The notes under the pieces: generated by a model
Database searches by the model: none
Told to the model about the DNA's origin: nothing
The model's input: only the letters and a program-made list of their open reading frames with translations
In this document: in pieces, positions 34,801 through 47,040 of the stretch
How positions within the stretch are numbered: the stretch's first letter is position 1
Layout: the number at the start of each line of letters is the position of its first letter
Assembly: GCA_017562135.1 (NCBI GenBank)
Contig: QEYB01001189.1
Span: forward strand, 62,001 to 126,000
From: Dipylidium caninum
Taxonomy: Eukaryota > Platyhelminthes > Cestoda > Cyclophyllidea > Dipylidiidae
Direction of reading: 5' to 3'
Length of the DNA: 64,000 bases
Made by a program: the position numbers and the translations under genes

Positions 34801-36255
34801 TTAACTTCCTGGACACCCAGACATTTCAGCTTCTATTCCCTCCTCCTCCTACTACTCATAACTCAAATAAACCTCTAATTTAGACTGCTACCAGACCAGT
34901 CGTCTTCATTTTACGAAACTAGAGCTCCTCGCAATTTGCTTCTCTGAGTTAAAATATCCGACCTCAAGCTAATAATACTTTGCTTGTCATATTGCCTGTC
35001 TGTCAGGGAAAGACAGCCTCTGATCTGTGATGTGCTTTATCTTTCGCAACTTCCTAAAATATTAAATTAAGAATTACTGCTTGAACTCTTGAGTCCTCGA
35101 GTGATATTAATAAACAGTTTGTTTATGGGTGGATTCGGTCCTTGCGGTGTTTTGTCATTTCGTCCTCCAAGCCGTCTTGATAGTTACATCTGGACTCTTA
35201 AAAATTGTGTGTTCTGCAGTGAGAAATAGAAAAAAAGTGAGGAAGTCCGCTATTTAATCTGAATATTACAGGATTACAAAACTTGTTCCCATGTATAAAT
35301 GCTTAAATGTCAGCCTCGGTTGGTCATGTTATTTATTTCAGAGACCAAGCCCTTTTTATTCCATAATTCTGCCATCTTCACGCTGCCCATCATTTTGCAT
35401 CCCTTTTTTATTGTAAAACTCTTTGAGGTAGGGGCAGAAAGGTGAGCGGCGTGCGATCAGAGGCACCCACGTTTGGCATGGCGGATTAGCAACGCGATAG
35501 ACGGAGTATCCGCTTAATAGCCTGTGCACTTGAAACACGCTTGAACGCGACATCATGTCATTTGGTCGTAAAGCAGCTGGGAAGTGAGGGGCGATTTTCA
35601 TCGCACCGGCTAGTGTCGGTCATCTGCCTCCTCTTTGTCTTGTTAGAATGCCGGGACGAGAGAACGCCAGCGGAGGATGAGCCATGTGCCGGTGCTTGGG
35701 GCCATTCTCTCCTCGTCACCCTCCTCCAACCCTAATCACAGCAACACTTCAAACCCCCAGGGGTCCTACGGTCAATCGCTTCCTTATGGTGTCGGGGATC
35801 GGAAACATTCTCTCGACTCCCTTTTCCCAATCACCAAAACACGCAGCCATGGCGGCGCAGTCCTGCTCACCGGCAGTGTCTGTTGCCCCCCCAGCGAGAA
35901 GTCCTTCGACGGCGGTTTTCCCCTACTTCTGGTCTCCGCACCGACCTCTGCCTCCGCAGCCGAGTTTGCCGCCGCCACGGCAGTCGCCTCCGGTGCACCT
36001 GCCTCTTCTCTTATCCCCGTGCCGGTGCAAATAGTCCCAGACTCCGCCGCCGGCACCGCCGCTTCCACTTCTTCCGCTGCTGGTAGTGAAACGGGCGTGG
36101 CCTTGGTCTCCAAGACCACCAACGAGGCAGACCAAAGGCTTGTCTTTCCCCTCGTGCCCACCCCCGCACCCGATGGACAGATGAGCGGCTGCGCTCTCGG
36201 CTTTCCCCTCCTAGTCCCCAATCGACTGCCCCATTGCCACTCACCCCCCACCTGA
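19790..36255 (+). CDS. Uncharacterised Ser/Pro-rich, RRxS-rich probable nuclear protein (789 aa)
   Basis: Exons 19790-19862, 19901-20001, 21050-21269, 28298-28530, 28570-29008, 32285-32769, 33244-33453, 35647-36255. All phases match and the total is 2370 nt, ending in TGA. I recognise no family. The N-terminal helix, NIDTLLIAAEVLE, faintly resembles the Sin3-interaction helix of MNT/MXD repressors, but no bHLH-zipper follows. Most of the rest is predicted disordered, with poly-Ser, Asn/Ser and Gln runs. A likely nuclear localisation signal is PAKKRKFD. At least six basophilic-kinase / 14-3-3-like sites recur: RKLS, RRSSV, RRSSL, RRYSV, RRHSA, RKHSL. The start has a good context (A at -3, G at +4). 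It is head to head with the phosphatase gene. Gene structure is secure; function is not. Confidence 0.85.
19863..19900 (+). other. Micro-intron of 38 bp in the unknown gene
   Basis: Donor gtacgt; acceptor cttcctcttag. It joins phase 1 to phase 1. It is the only nearby splice that gives an open continuation to exon 3. Confidence 0.75.
19901..20001 (+). CDS. Unknown gene exon 2
   Basis: Reads RFQSGEHLFQRDSLIHNSQR then KFSAAYAPTLSPN; ends in phase 0 at donor AAT|gtgagt. Too short to appear as a free open frame, but both splice sites are near consensus. Confidence 0.75.
20002..21049 (+). other. Intron 2 of the unknown gene, 1.0 kb
   Basis: T-rich; no exon supported. Confidence 0.75.
21050..21269 (+). 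CDS. Unknown gene exon 3
   Basis: Phase 0 to phase 1, 73 codons plus one base. Ser/Pro-rich, including SLLSKRHWLTSDLIAPPATL and an Asn/Ser run. Acceptor gtattttag, donor CTG|gtaagc. Confidence 0.85.
21386..21406 (+). repeat. AATTATG x3 tandem repeat
   Basis: Three exact copies of a 7-base unit inside intron 3 of the unknown gene. Confidence 0.8.
23526..23547 (+). repeat. GT microsatellite (interrupted)
   Basis: GTGTG runs broken by ATT, within the 7-kb intron. Confidence 0.7.
25561..25589 (+). repeat. GT microsatellite, two blocks
   Basis: Two TG runs separated by CTGGCCA, within the 7-kb intron. Confidence 0.75.
28298..28530 (+). CDS. Unknown gene exon 4
   Basis: Entered in phase 1 after the strong acceptor tctttttag. 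It encodes DPESPESWQLR, a poly-Ser run, then LRQLRTALLGERLVGG and KTQRAFSD, one of the few stretches with regular helix-like spacing. An earlier acceptor at 28252-28253 would need phase 2 and does not match exon 3. Confidence 0.85.
28531..28569 (+). other. Micro-intron of 39 bp, frame-neutral
   Basis: Consensus donor GAT|gtaagt and acceptor catcgcgcag. Its length is a multiple of three and it has no stop, so retention would add 13 residues without changing frame. Splicing is judged likelier from the donor quality and the other micro-introns. Confidence 0.6.
28570..29008 (+). CDS. Unknown gene exon 5: NLS and kinase sites
   Basis: Phase 0 to phase 1. It contains AADLVHLAFASV, the basic PAKKRKFDWGERN, RRSSVSSF, and PVKQRKLSYPDLSF. 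The basic cluster is a plausible nuclear localisation signal. The donor is GATG|gttagt. Confidence 0.9.
29009..32284 (+). other. Intron 5 of the unknown gene, 3.3 kb
   Basis: T-rich on the + strand over its first half. It contains a CT tract and a GGT/GGC-rich block near 31.4 kb. No exon supported. Confidence 0.7.
31411..31516. repeat. CT-rich tract followed by GGT/GGC-rich imperfect repeats
   Basis: Pyrimidine triplets (TCC/TTC) from about 31411 to 31448, then imperfect GGT/GGC triplets to about 31516. Open frames on both strands here are products of the repeats. Confidence 0.7.
32285..32769 (+). CDS. Unknown gene exon 6
   Basis: Phase 1 to phase 0. PPRRSSLVVDVNNSNKSSN, then Ser/Ala/Asn low complexity, GRRYSVFEAP, ERRHSATVP and a Gln/His run. 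It contains three of the RRxS-type sites. Acceptor ttccgctag, donor AAG|gtactt. Confidence 0.9.
32770..33243 (+). other. Intron 6 of the unknown gene, 474 bp
   Basis: AT-rich; no coding signal. Acceptor tttgttacag. Confidence 0.85.
33244..33453 (+). CDS. Unknown gene exon 7
   Basis: Phase 0, 70 codons. Pro/Ser-rich: SFSRPPIPAKGIQTEELQES through VSPLLPSFMENP. The donor is CCG|gtatgt. Confidence 0.88.
33454..35646 (+). other. Intron 7 of the unknown gene, 2.2 kb
   Basis: No exon supported; contains a short G run near 33518. Ends in tcttgttag. Confidence 0.75.
35647..36255 (+). CDS. Unknown gene exon 8 (terminal)
   Basis: Phase 0, ending in TGA. NAGTRERQRRMSHVPVLGAI is a basic patch followed by a hydrophobic one. 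DRKHSLDSLF is another kinase-type site, and the remainder is Ala/Ser/Pro/Val-rich. Frames on the opposite strand here are GC-rich shadows. Confidence 0.9.
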   Translation, partial: NAGTRERQRRMSHVPVLGAILSSSPSSNPNHSNTSNPQGSYGQSLPYGVGDRKHSLDSLFPITKTRSHGGAVLLTGSVCCPPSEKSFDGGFPLLLVSAPTSASAAEFAAATAVASGAPASSLIPVPVQIVPDSAAGTAASTSSAAGSETGVALVSKTTNEADQRLVFPLVPTPAPDGQMSGCALGFPLLVPNRLPHCHSPPT

Positions 36256-36728
36256 ACGGTTGCCAGCCTTCGTGCGCGCTGATGCCACCGCGTCTGTACA
36301 AAGGATTTGCTTCTTGTCTATCCCTCTACATGGACGAAGCATTTACCCCACACCGCCCACCCTTGTCTTATTCCATCACTTTTACTTATATCTCTATTTT
36401 CTTGAACCGGAATCACTTGTCGTGTACCGTTGCTATGTTTGTCACTGCGTGTTTCTGTATAACTCGGTGATTTTTTTTGACTCCCCGTTTAACTTGCCTA
36501 CAACGCATCCACTCACACACAAACAAACAACACACAGACAAACCCACGTATCCAACTTTTCTTCTCTTGACAGAACAAATTGAACAAAACAGAAGTCCTG
36601 TACGAATTTTCCCAACTGCCATCCACCGTTAACCCTCTTTCGGTGACTGCCACTTATTTTACCGTAGTACTTTGATTGTGCTTCTTTCACCTCCTTTTAT
36701 TCGCATTACTTTGCCACGTACAGTTGAA

Positions 36729-36820
36729 GGCAGGTGGAGCTGAAGCGCGGTAGGGTGGTGGCAGGTGGTGGTGGTGGAGCAAGGCGGGGCGGGGCGAAGC
36801 CAGACGGGGCTAGGATCTGG
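36729..36820 (+). other. G-rich block downstream of the unknown gene
   Basis: GGTGG runs followed by GGCGGGGCGGGGC. Could form a G-quadruplex or act in 3' end formation or as a GC-box cluster. Position alone does not decide. Confidence 0.4.
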
Positions 36821-37734
36821 TGGTTTAGGCTCTCCACAATGCCTTGCGTGTGCTTTGAGAGTTCACACGAAGAAATTTTAGTCGGCGTAGACCATTTTAT
36901 CTCTCATCTGCTCAAGTACTTCAAGTCTGGGTGTTGGGTGATTGGAGTCTTTACGAGGAGATGCGGCGGATTCACGTAGCCTTGCGGTGGTCCGAGGAAT
37001 TTATAGTATTATTTGAGGCAGAGTGGGATGCGCTTTTCTGTCTGTCTTGGATTTGTACTAGGAGGAATCAGAACGCAGCTTCGCTCGATTGACTATGCCA
37101 CTCTTCATTGAAGGGATGCGGGTGGGTCGTTTGATGTTTCTTACGACCTGCTTAAAATCATTCCAACATGCCATCGGTTGCCATATGGCTCAGGCATACA
37201 CCGGGAGATTTGTGAGAGGACGCTTTCAGCTCTAAACTTTCGCCATTCCATCCGAAGTCTGTGGTTCTTCCGCAACAATTAACTTGGACCAACAATTGGA
37301 GGAGGTAGAATTGGCACCTGTGGAGACAACGGATGTGATGGTAGCTCGAGGAATCCTCGTCCAGGCTTCAAGGGCTATTCGAAAAATCAAGTAGCCTTAA
37401 GTCGACGGGAAGCATTGTGCGAAGGAGTTTGTAATGGGAGAGGCGAGTAAATCCCCCACCAGGGCTTATCCCCTGCTGATTGCGGTGGGACATGCTATTT
37501 CAAAAGAGGAACTTCTTGGGCTTTCCACGTAGCATTTCATGCGATAAATGCGCCTCTACGTCGAAGCCGATGGCGAGTTCACTGTACTTTGCCTTGCTTT
37601 GCAACTGCGAACATTCACGGCTCACCGAGAAAGACTCTGGTAGATTCTCGCCTTGGAATAACTCCCTCTGTCATGCACAACCACAGGCGGTGATTGTGGC
37701 CGCACCATGTTTGCTGCGGTTTGAGTTTAGGACA

Positions 37735-37740
37735 AATAAA
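37735..37740 (+). terminator. Possible polyadenylation signal
   Basis: A canonical AATAAA downstream of the unknown gene, but about 1.5 kb after the stop. A variant hexamer closer in may be used instead. Confidence 0.25.
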
Positions 37741-40700
37741 AAGGCTATTAAAGATGATATGTGAAGAGTCTAATTAGGCTAAAATATTTAGACAGTCTGC
37801 TTTGCAAGGCCAATCCACGAGCCATGAGTGGCCATTCTCGTAACAATGGGGACTCGTGTGTTTGTGTGCGTTTGAATTTTTACATGGTGCTAAACGCCTA
37901 ACTACCCATTTCAGCCCTGAGTAATGGACAGACGCTTTCCGGAATCTCGGACTAACGCAGGTGAAGCGTATCAGACTACCATGTTCTCTTATCTTGTTAC
38001 CAGAAGGCTCTAAAATAACGCTGTCCTCCTGACTATCGCTGCCGTAAAACGCCTTACTTGAGGGTCTCGCTAAAACTTTTCAACTCCAGGTGGTTCTGAA
38101 TACAAAAGTATCGGAATGGGCAGACAGGCCAGAGAGACTCGCAGGCTCCCTTTCCAAGAGTGCCATGTCCTCACAAAGACCCTCCAACTATTTGAGGGGA
38201 TACTTCAGTTGAAGTAGCCTAATACCAGAGCCGCTTACCGTGACACGCCCACTTCGGCATGGCCAAGTTGACCACATGATCTTCTGTCGGATATATGACG
38301 AAGATGTGGGGCCATATTTATTCAACGGAAGTTTATACACCGCAGCATGACAATATCAAGTACCATAGACTGATTTATCCCGGCGCCCAGACTAATGAAA
38401 ATAGCTTATGATTAAACTTAGGGTGCGAATTTGGTATCTCCTTTTTTCTCTAGCATCCTGTTTGTTTTGAATTGGGTCGACGAGGCCTCCGTCATGTTGG
38501 AGGACTCGCCAACTCAGATGATATGCGAAACGACGGGTGGTAGGTGCTTCATCCACAAGTGTCGGGGAAAAATAATAACCACCATGAAACAGTTGAAGTC
38601 GGAGCACACTAGTGTACGGAGTAAAGAGTGATGAAAATCATTCTCACCTCCTTGCTGTTCGTAAAAATACTTGCTAATGTTGAAGTCGTCTTCAACGATT
38701 TTTACGCTCACATTGCATATTACTCCTCAAAAAGTTCCAACTGATTTTAAAAAAGGGCGGATGTTTAAAAAGAAGCTGGCGAACACAGATAATTTGTGGG
38801 ACGTTGTGGAAAGATTGTTTGATTGCCTTCTTTACTCCCCTGTGCTCACCGCAAAAGCAGGAAGTGTAATTGGAAAGGAGTCCGCCATATCAGGGTGTCT
38901 ACGCTCCACTCTGCGTCCCATCACCTACGATTTACTTGTTAGAGGAATAATCGGCCATCTTAATTCACCGGCCATTGTCTTCCAACAAAAGTTACGGAGC
39001 CCGAAACCGCTTCCACAAGGCTGCATTCCTTCGGCCCCGGAGAAAGACCTTGTAACAGCATCAAAACTCCTTAGGACGAGACCTCGAGCAGCCGGGGTGG
39101 GAAAATGCCACCAAAATGTCGTTTTAGCTTGTTGTCTAATTAGCAGGCCACCATCGGTAGACGGGAGTTCGTGGAAGCAGGGTGAGTTGCTTCCGTTGAG
39201 ATACTAACTTCTTTCTGAATGAAGCCTTCCTCGATGTGTGACGGAGGAAGGAAAGCCCTTTGCAACGTTTCCCTAATGGACAGTCGAGAAGGTGGAGTTA
39301 AATCAACGTGAAGGGTGTCACGCCGCGCACTTAAGGAAAGGCCTGAAATCTAATTAACTTTTGCCCACGTAAATGGCGGCGGTGTTAATTATAAATAAAA
39401 CCAATGGTTAGGGGAGGGCAGGGGAGAGCTGGTGCCTCTCATGACCACAGGCTGTCATGACGCCTTGTTTTTGTGTGGGAGGCGAGTTTTGGGGCTGACG
39501 AAGGGAGCAGGCTTTTGATCACTTTGTAGAGGCCTTCAGGTTCACCCGAGGAGTCATCCATTTCAAGAAGGGCAAGTCACGTGGCCCTAAACGCGCCCCA
39601 ATCATCTCTACTTCTCGACGCACATTTCTGCTGCCAACTTGATGCTCACATTGACGCAGTTTGTGTGCAGTGACCTTGTCCGACACTCTTGGTGTGGACT
39701 TCATTCGTCACGAATGGACATTATTCACACATTTTGAAACTTAGTGTTCTGCCAGTTTTTTCTTACCTCGACTCACCTATGCATGGTCCGTTCCGAGTCC
39801 TTCCATAGGGACGACAATCCGTACAAGAGTCTGGGCATCTTCGCACTGTTAAACGGCGGAGAAAGCATACTTTATCCCGTTACGCAGGCACTTTACACTG
39901 TCCGGATGCTACCTCAAACCTGATTAGATAGAGTTATACGACAAAAGTAGTTGGCCACCACCACGTAGTGCCTTGCGAAGCGGTGATGGCCATTTCTCGA
40001 CGCGGGACCTCGTGTTGGCCGGTGAGGGTGAATTGGTGTGCAGAGGTCTTAAAGCTCTGCGAAGTAGGCGAGTAGACGCGTCACACCTCCCACCTATCTG
40101 TTGTGCTTCTGGTTGATGCCTCCGGAAGCATAACCTGGTCGGTAATGTGTTTTCTTATCGGTGGGGGAGGCCGATTCTTGAATAAACCGAGGTGCTTCTC
40201 CCTGGTATCAACTTTCTTTACTATTCTCCAGGGCAATGCCAATGAGGTTCTTTTTACTGTCTGCTCAAACCGGATTCATTTCAGTCAGGATTAAACTTTC
40301 CTGCTTTAATTCCCCTTTTTTATGAAATTCTAGCGCTACTTTCTATCCCCACTCGAAATGCACTCACTGGGAAAGAAGTATTTCTCTTAAAATTAACGCA
40401 TGCTTCCGCCTAAGGCCTCACTTGGTATCAAAGACTCCTATGACGTCGCCTCTACTTCGGCGCAACTCTCAATCCACCGTCTCGTGAGCATCGATGCCAC
40501 ACTTTTGTGTGATGCTCCAGGAAGTGACAGGTAGACGAATCATTGGCTCGATTCACACAGTTGATTGAGTCCAGCGTTGTGGTGCTTTCCACACCTCACA
40601 AGAAGGTGTCGCCTCCTTAACCTTGAATACTCATTCTCATGTGCAACGGATTTCGCATCTCGGGTAATCAAATTATGAACAGCACCACGTAGCGTAGAAG

Positions 40701-41351
40701 CGGAGAGGTCATAAGACAGTCAGAAATTCATGCTCACGTTGGTGTGGTGCGTGTTTTGTCCTAAAGACGCGATGGCGACGAACAATCGTCAATGCCTAGT
40801 GAGCTCCCTTCTCTCGACCTTCTTCTCATTGGGTTTTTCTTTCGCTCTTGGCGAGAATCACATAATTCTAAAACCTTCACGGCCCCATCACGCGTCAAAT
40901 CCCATCATCGCCCGGCCCTTCTTAACGTTACATTTACTGCGGAACCTTTCAAAGCGAAAGTATGTCGCCCATCTCCGTCTCCTCAGTAAGCATGACAGTC
41001 GACGTGATTGCCTTGTCAAGGCTGTCGCTAGCCTGGCCCTTACCCAAACATTTGAAGTCGGCGGTGTCGATAGACGTCGTCGTCCTCCTAAGCAAGGAGC
41101 TCTGAGGTGTAGACTTTAGGGCAGAGGTGACTTCGTGCTGTTACTTGGCGGTTTAAAACAGCAAGTGTCTTCCACATCTCTTGAGACCAGGTCTTTTTCT
41201 CTCATATCCTCGTTGTGTGCTAAGCGGTGACTTCGACTATCCCCTTGTCTTGGTCGCCATTTTACTCCAGAATGTCACACTTGACTATTTCATTAACCCC
41301 GTCATCCTGACATTCTCACAGCCTCGAAAAACATTTAATCTTCACGTATTG

Positions 41352-41370
41352 ACACACACACACACACACA
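41352..41370 (+). repeat. AC microsatellite
   Basis: Uninterrupted AC repeat of 19 bases in the intergenic region. Confidence 0.9.
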
Positions 41371-44300
41371 TGAGTGATGGTACAGTTTTTGGAAGAAATG
41401 GCTCATTAACCGCAGGTCACGGTCAGCTTCCCGCCATCCACCAGAATCTGCAGGCGAGGCTGCTACCACTGCGTTTTCACAGTCGCAAATCTGGCAAATT
41501 GCCACCGATGGCAAAGAGAATTCACGGGCCTACGCCACAGCAGGTAGGAGATTTGAGGTGATTCGAAGCAGACGAGGATGGAGGGAGTTCTTTCTCCCGC
41601 GTACTGACGAGGTGGAGACCTCCTGACGGTTTTTTGTTGCCAAGTGATGCGGCCTGACTGTCAGTCATCCAACGTTTCATGCTAGTTCTGTGGAGCCGAT
41701 GCGCATGAAAGTCATTTCCCCTCTCCAAAGGGTGCGCTTCTATCTCCGGCTGGGTGATGAAGCAGTTTAGATCATGTAAAATGTCTTGAGTGGAGTAAAA
41801 CTCTATTTAGAAAAGTTTCTCAGATCAACTTATTGCAACATCTACTTCAATGAATGCTTTAATTGTCTTGCGTCTTGGCATTGCGCATTGAGGAAGATGA
41901 GAGAAACTGTCAGACTGAGGCTATTTGATGGTGCCGATGTCTTGGATCTCCTCCCCCCCCCCCTGCGCCCCACCAACTGAGACAGTCCACTTTGCGGGTG
42001 ATTTTCTTTTTTCCCTTATCTGACGCAGGGAGCAAATTTCACCAAAAACACCGTTAAATTCCGTCTGTACCAAGTCAGTGACCAAATCTATTCTATAACC
42101 CAGAAGGTTGAAAAATGTACGGAATTCGAATTATCTTTGGTATCAAACAGGCGAAAGTTCATTGGTAAAAGAGATAGTTCGACCGGCTCAAGGACCTCCT
42201 CCACTTGACGCATCAGTGGCGAATGCGCCTCGCACGGGGGATGTCACTTCAGCCGCCCTCGCGATCCACTTCATCGTGCGTGCTTGCCACTCAAGAGCGG
42301 TTCATCCACTGACTTCGCCGTGTTGGTAGGCGGCGATGTGATTTGCCCCGGCTCGCCTTCAGCGCACGTCACAATCACAAAAGTGACAAATCAGCGACAA
42401 GAAATCAACTCGTCTCGCCGTTTCAGCCTGTCTACGTGAGCGCTCAAACGCCAAAAACGAATTTGGTAAATATGAGGTGATCAAAACTCCAAAGGAATAC
42501 TAAAATTTTCTCTGAAAGTAATCATAGAGGGAAAATTAATGTTTTTAAAATGATAGTGAAAATGTTGGCGAACTTTTGGTGTTGTTCTCCGACTGGGGGA
42601 GTTGAGAAGAGGACAAGACTGTAGAGACAAAATCAGTTCCCCGAGTCTGCTCTGACCCCCTAATAAGATCTCCCCCAATGCACAAGAGCCCAAGACGAAA
42701 ATTGGCGGCGGGCGACATGCCACAGCCGAAATTTTCGAGTGCCACATTTTGAACTCGAAGGGTTGCGGAACATCCGACGACTTCATGTGGCGGCACGACG
42801 GAGGCAGATTTTCGTCAGGATCCTCAAACTAACCATTAGACGGGGTGGCGCGGGTAGCTCCTACGATCAAAATGGCTTTGTGGGAACCACAGAAGAGACT
42901 GTTGGAGGTCTGGGAGTTGTCATGGGACTGGATTAAAAGGTGAGGAGGCGGGAGGAGAGCTGAATTGCAGCGCCATCTTATCGCAGGGAAGCTGGTCACG
43001 CGTGACACTGACAGGTGATTTGCCCCGCCGGCGCCTGGTCATGCGACTTGATGTGACCGTGGATTTGCCCCGACCTCCCGACTGCCCAATCTTTCTCACC
43101 AGTCCCCTCATTCGACCACTCTGCCGGGGGTTAATTGAGATTCCGTCACAATCTCCCCCGAGTAGCCACAAGGCCACACCAGCATGAAGAGGTTGAAAGC
43201 GATGGAGTTGAGAAAAGCCAAACTCTGCGACCGAAGATCAACAAACCACTTAATTTGTCATCCACTAATTACGGTAAATCAGGTTAGTGAGTGTCATGAA
43301 GTCTAATCATGTCACTCCACTTGTCATGCTTCACGACTACACGATAATTTGCGTCACCTCAACCGACTGATATGAGGATTTCGAGAGGATCACATCGTAG
43401 TCACGAGTTCCTGCAGTCTCCACCCGCCTCCCGGGAGGGGAAGGCGGGGCATATTCCCCACCTCGGTGTTGTTAGGCTAGGCGAGGCGAAAGACTGGCCG
43501 ATGTTATAAAAAGTATTTTCATTTAGATCGGGGACTCCACAGCCTATGACTTCCCACCTACCAAGATAAAGGACGGTTTAGGAATGGGGTGTAAATTATT
43601 TTTAATACTTACTTGGTATTTTGGTTGCTCTACAAATCATGTCCTCCAAAGAAAAAATTGCACACAACTCCAATTATTTGGAGGGGAAATACGCAAACGG
43701 CATTGTTTACTGCTGGAAAGGAGTAACTTAAGTATTTTACGGCATACCGGAAGCGAAAATGGTAAAGAGGAGCCCACCAAGACATTCTTTAGATCTACAC
43801 ACCTACAGCAAGTCAACATGAACGAAGCGACTCGCCAATCCATCTTCCCGTTGCCAGGTGGACGGTGGAGGTCCACGTGGTGGTGGAAGCCGACCCAGAG
43901 TCACTTGCTTCCCCACGTCCTCGTGGCATGAGCCCAGTGGGCTGATAAAAGGCTGCCTTGAAGTGGTTCCGCCTTTCCATATGGTGCACGGGAGGGCGAT
44001 GTGGAAGACCTTTACGCTGAAGGCCTCGTTCGCGTCATTCCCATCCAGTTGGCAGCTTTCTGAAGGCGCGCGACTTTGGGCGGCCGGTTGGAAGTTTCCG
44101 TCCTCCTGCTCAACAGATTTAGAAAGCTTCTGGTTAACATTTGATCATTTAAGCCTTAAACCGCCTAAATTCTATTTTTCACCCATTTCCATCACCCTAC
44201 TTTCCCAAGGATAAACCGTGATTGCCGAAAAGATTAGGATAATGCAATAAACTAGGTGAAGCACTTATGATTATGCCACCAGGTGACTGTTTAATTTTGA

Positions 44301-47040
44301 GAATGCCGCACCTCGCAGTCAGGGTGACACGTCTTTTGTTACTCCAGTCACCGAATACCAGGGTTCTTTGGATACGACAATAACCCAGATCCCCATACTT
44401 ACTTTCCCTCGCTCTCTCGCCTCCTTTAATGGTGTTTTTCAATAAGGACTCATCCACCTCGATGTTGTTTTGTGATGTGCTTTTTTCCTCACGCGCCAAT
44501 CATTTGGTGGTGGCAAAAGTTGGTTAAAAGACCACTTATTTCGCAGCTCGGACTCAATTTCACGGCACTTCTGCCTCTCCCCTTTCGCCTTTTTTACTCT
44601 TTCGGTCTCTCTTTCTCTCAACAGATTTTTATTTCCCCTGACTTCAACCAAGTCTCAGTCATCTGTAGAGTCGCTCTCTCCCGCGTTTGGGATGAACAGA
44701 TTGGGCACACGGGCGCCCACTTTCAGTCCACTGCTCGTCCTCCCACAAGCCTCCCTCGTCTCTTGGCTGCTCCCATTCGCCGTGGCGTGGTCTCTGTCTT
44801 CACTCCAGCATGCATGCCTGCCTCGTCGATCGCCAGGCTGCGAGGCTGCCGTTTTCGTGAAGGCTGGTTGACATCGTCCAGTGTGCTTGTGCCGGTGCGT
44901 TAGTGGAGGTGCCGGGCTACCGGCTCGTCAGGTTGCAGAAGGTCTGGAGCGCTAGTGTCGGAGGTATGCTGAACAGAAGTAATCGGGAAATGTGAAAGGT
45001 TTGACGTCAAACAGGAGGCAATTAGTGGACCTATTAATCACCCAGCCTTTCATTAGGCTACCAAAGGAGCTTGCAGTGTGTCGGGATGACATGTGGCCTC
45101 CGGCCATATGCGCCAGTTCGCTCGATTCTTCGTCTACCCTCCGTCAAGTGCCGTACTCGTCGTCTTTAGTGACGTCTATCATTTTAAATCCCTACGACTT
45201 ACAACCTAGTGAAGGTAATAAACAGAAGCTTCTGGGTGCGTCAAGTTCTGCGACTTCTGAAGGCAAACGGAAAGACTTGGACGACTCATTGAAGGTAATC
45301 AGGAAGCAATCATGCCTTTCGAAGTCCCACCGAGGGCGGGAGCCCCGGAGGGTGTTTGTACCCCAAGAACGGGGAAGAAGTGAGGATGAGTGATAGCCAC
45401 AACCGCGTCGTTCACATTTCCGGACACAAATTCCCCTCCCGCTGTTACCATCACTAACTGGCCGCATTTACCCTATCACTGTAACGCCAGATTGGCGTAT
45501 CGCCTTAACATCGTGTCACTCTCAAACCACCGCCGCGCCAGTTTGGAAGCGGTATTTCGCGATGATGCCTCGGGTGCTAGAAGAGGTTGGATTTCAACAA
45601 GTAAACGGCCTTACCGACAAGTAGGTCCATTAAACAGAAGTTTATTTCCGCTTTACTCCTGCGAGAACAGGTCAGATGAGACCGCAAACAGTACAAAATG
45701 AGGTTAAACATGACCGTGAGATTGGAACTTTAGAACGGGGCCACCGACTCTCTTCCGGCTTCCGCGTTCTCCGCCACACTCTACCTATGTCCCCGCACTA
45801 AGACCACCACAGACTGCATAGAAATTGGCATGGTCATCTACGTTGTGAGGCTGAGTCTCGTTGGGGCAAAAGTAGACAATTTTCTCTTCAAGCCACGAGG
45901 AATGAACAGTTGACAGAACATCTCCTCATTCCGTTTTGGAGGCGGCATTCACGAATGTGGTGAATTTTCCCAACAGCAAGTCATTTGGGGCATCACTTCG
46001 GTGGGAGAACTGTGTAACCGCCTTTATTAACACTTGGGCCATTAATAAGTCAGCAGCACTTGGCACTTTCGTCCGCGGCAAAGCGAAGGCCGGTGGCAGA
46101 CCGCGAATTCGTCAACAGACGAAGGAGTCTGGCCGGGGGAGGGGGGAGGGGCTATCCTCGGTCAAGTGAACTGCCACCACCCGGCTCGCCGTCTTCTCTT
46201 TTGGCCTGAGGTAACGAAGATGTAGAAACCTTCCGTTGTGAGTCGTATCCTACAGCGGGGATCGTAGGCTGCCGGGAGGAAGCTGCTCTCAAAGTAATCA
46301 CGGAGACTCCGTCAATTTATTGCTATTGCCCTCGGCTTATCTCAGCTTACTAATTAAGTACGGACAGTAAAGGCGGTAATGCATGCCCGCATTGCTATCA
46401 GAAGGGAAGGAAGTAGTTTAAATCAGATCAGATAAAGGGGAATTTGGAAGTTGAGCTAAACAGTGCAGATTAGACAAAGGAGTTTGGCGACAGCGGCGAG
46501 GGCAAATCCTCCATGGTCCTCAGTCTTGCCCTTAAGGGCACTGTGATTGCCCATCACTGTGTAACCGTTTCTCGTGATGTTTTGCGTAAGCCTGCCGAAA
46601 ACAAGCGGTGACGCCTGACTTGATGACCTACTTACGCGTTGCTTTTAGAAATTAGACCCTCCTGGGTTTGGATTTTACTGCCCTGGGCCTCAGACAGAGT
46701 GAGAAGGGGGTGAGATCAAAAGAGAATTGTGGCATCCACCCTGATAGTCGAGTTGGCGGAGAGTGTGCGGATCACGACGGATGTGTGCCACTTCCTGAGG
46801 CGGCTGCACAATGGACCGACTGGGTGGAGCTTGTCGAGGACGGGTGGAATGCCAGTCTCGGTGGCAAATGATGCATCGTGCCGTCTGCGTACACCAGCAC
46901 GGGCGTATCATTGCGTATAGCCAGTACTTTCCTGCCACTTTGGCAAGGCAGATGTCTTGTTGAAAAATAATCTCCAATACAGAAATGAGGCGACTTTTAA
47001 TTGCGACTGGGACTGTTTGGTGTTAGCGCAACTGCGACAG

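Noticed and set aside
19790..36255. Assignment to MNT/MXD bHLH-zipper repressors
   Set aside because: The N-terminal helix is suggestive, but there is no basic helix-loop-helix or zipper in any exon of the phase-consistent model.
38671..39207. 178-codon + strand open frame in the intergenic region
   Set aside because: Length is within chance expectation for about 20 kb of moderately GC-rich sequence in six frames. No motif, and no splice-supported neighbours.
44472..44903. 143-codon + strand open frame
   Set aside because: Overlaps open frames on the other strand, follows local composition, and has no recognisable domain.
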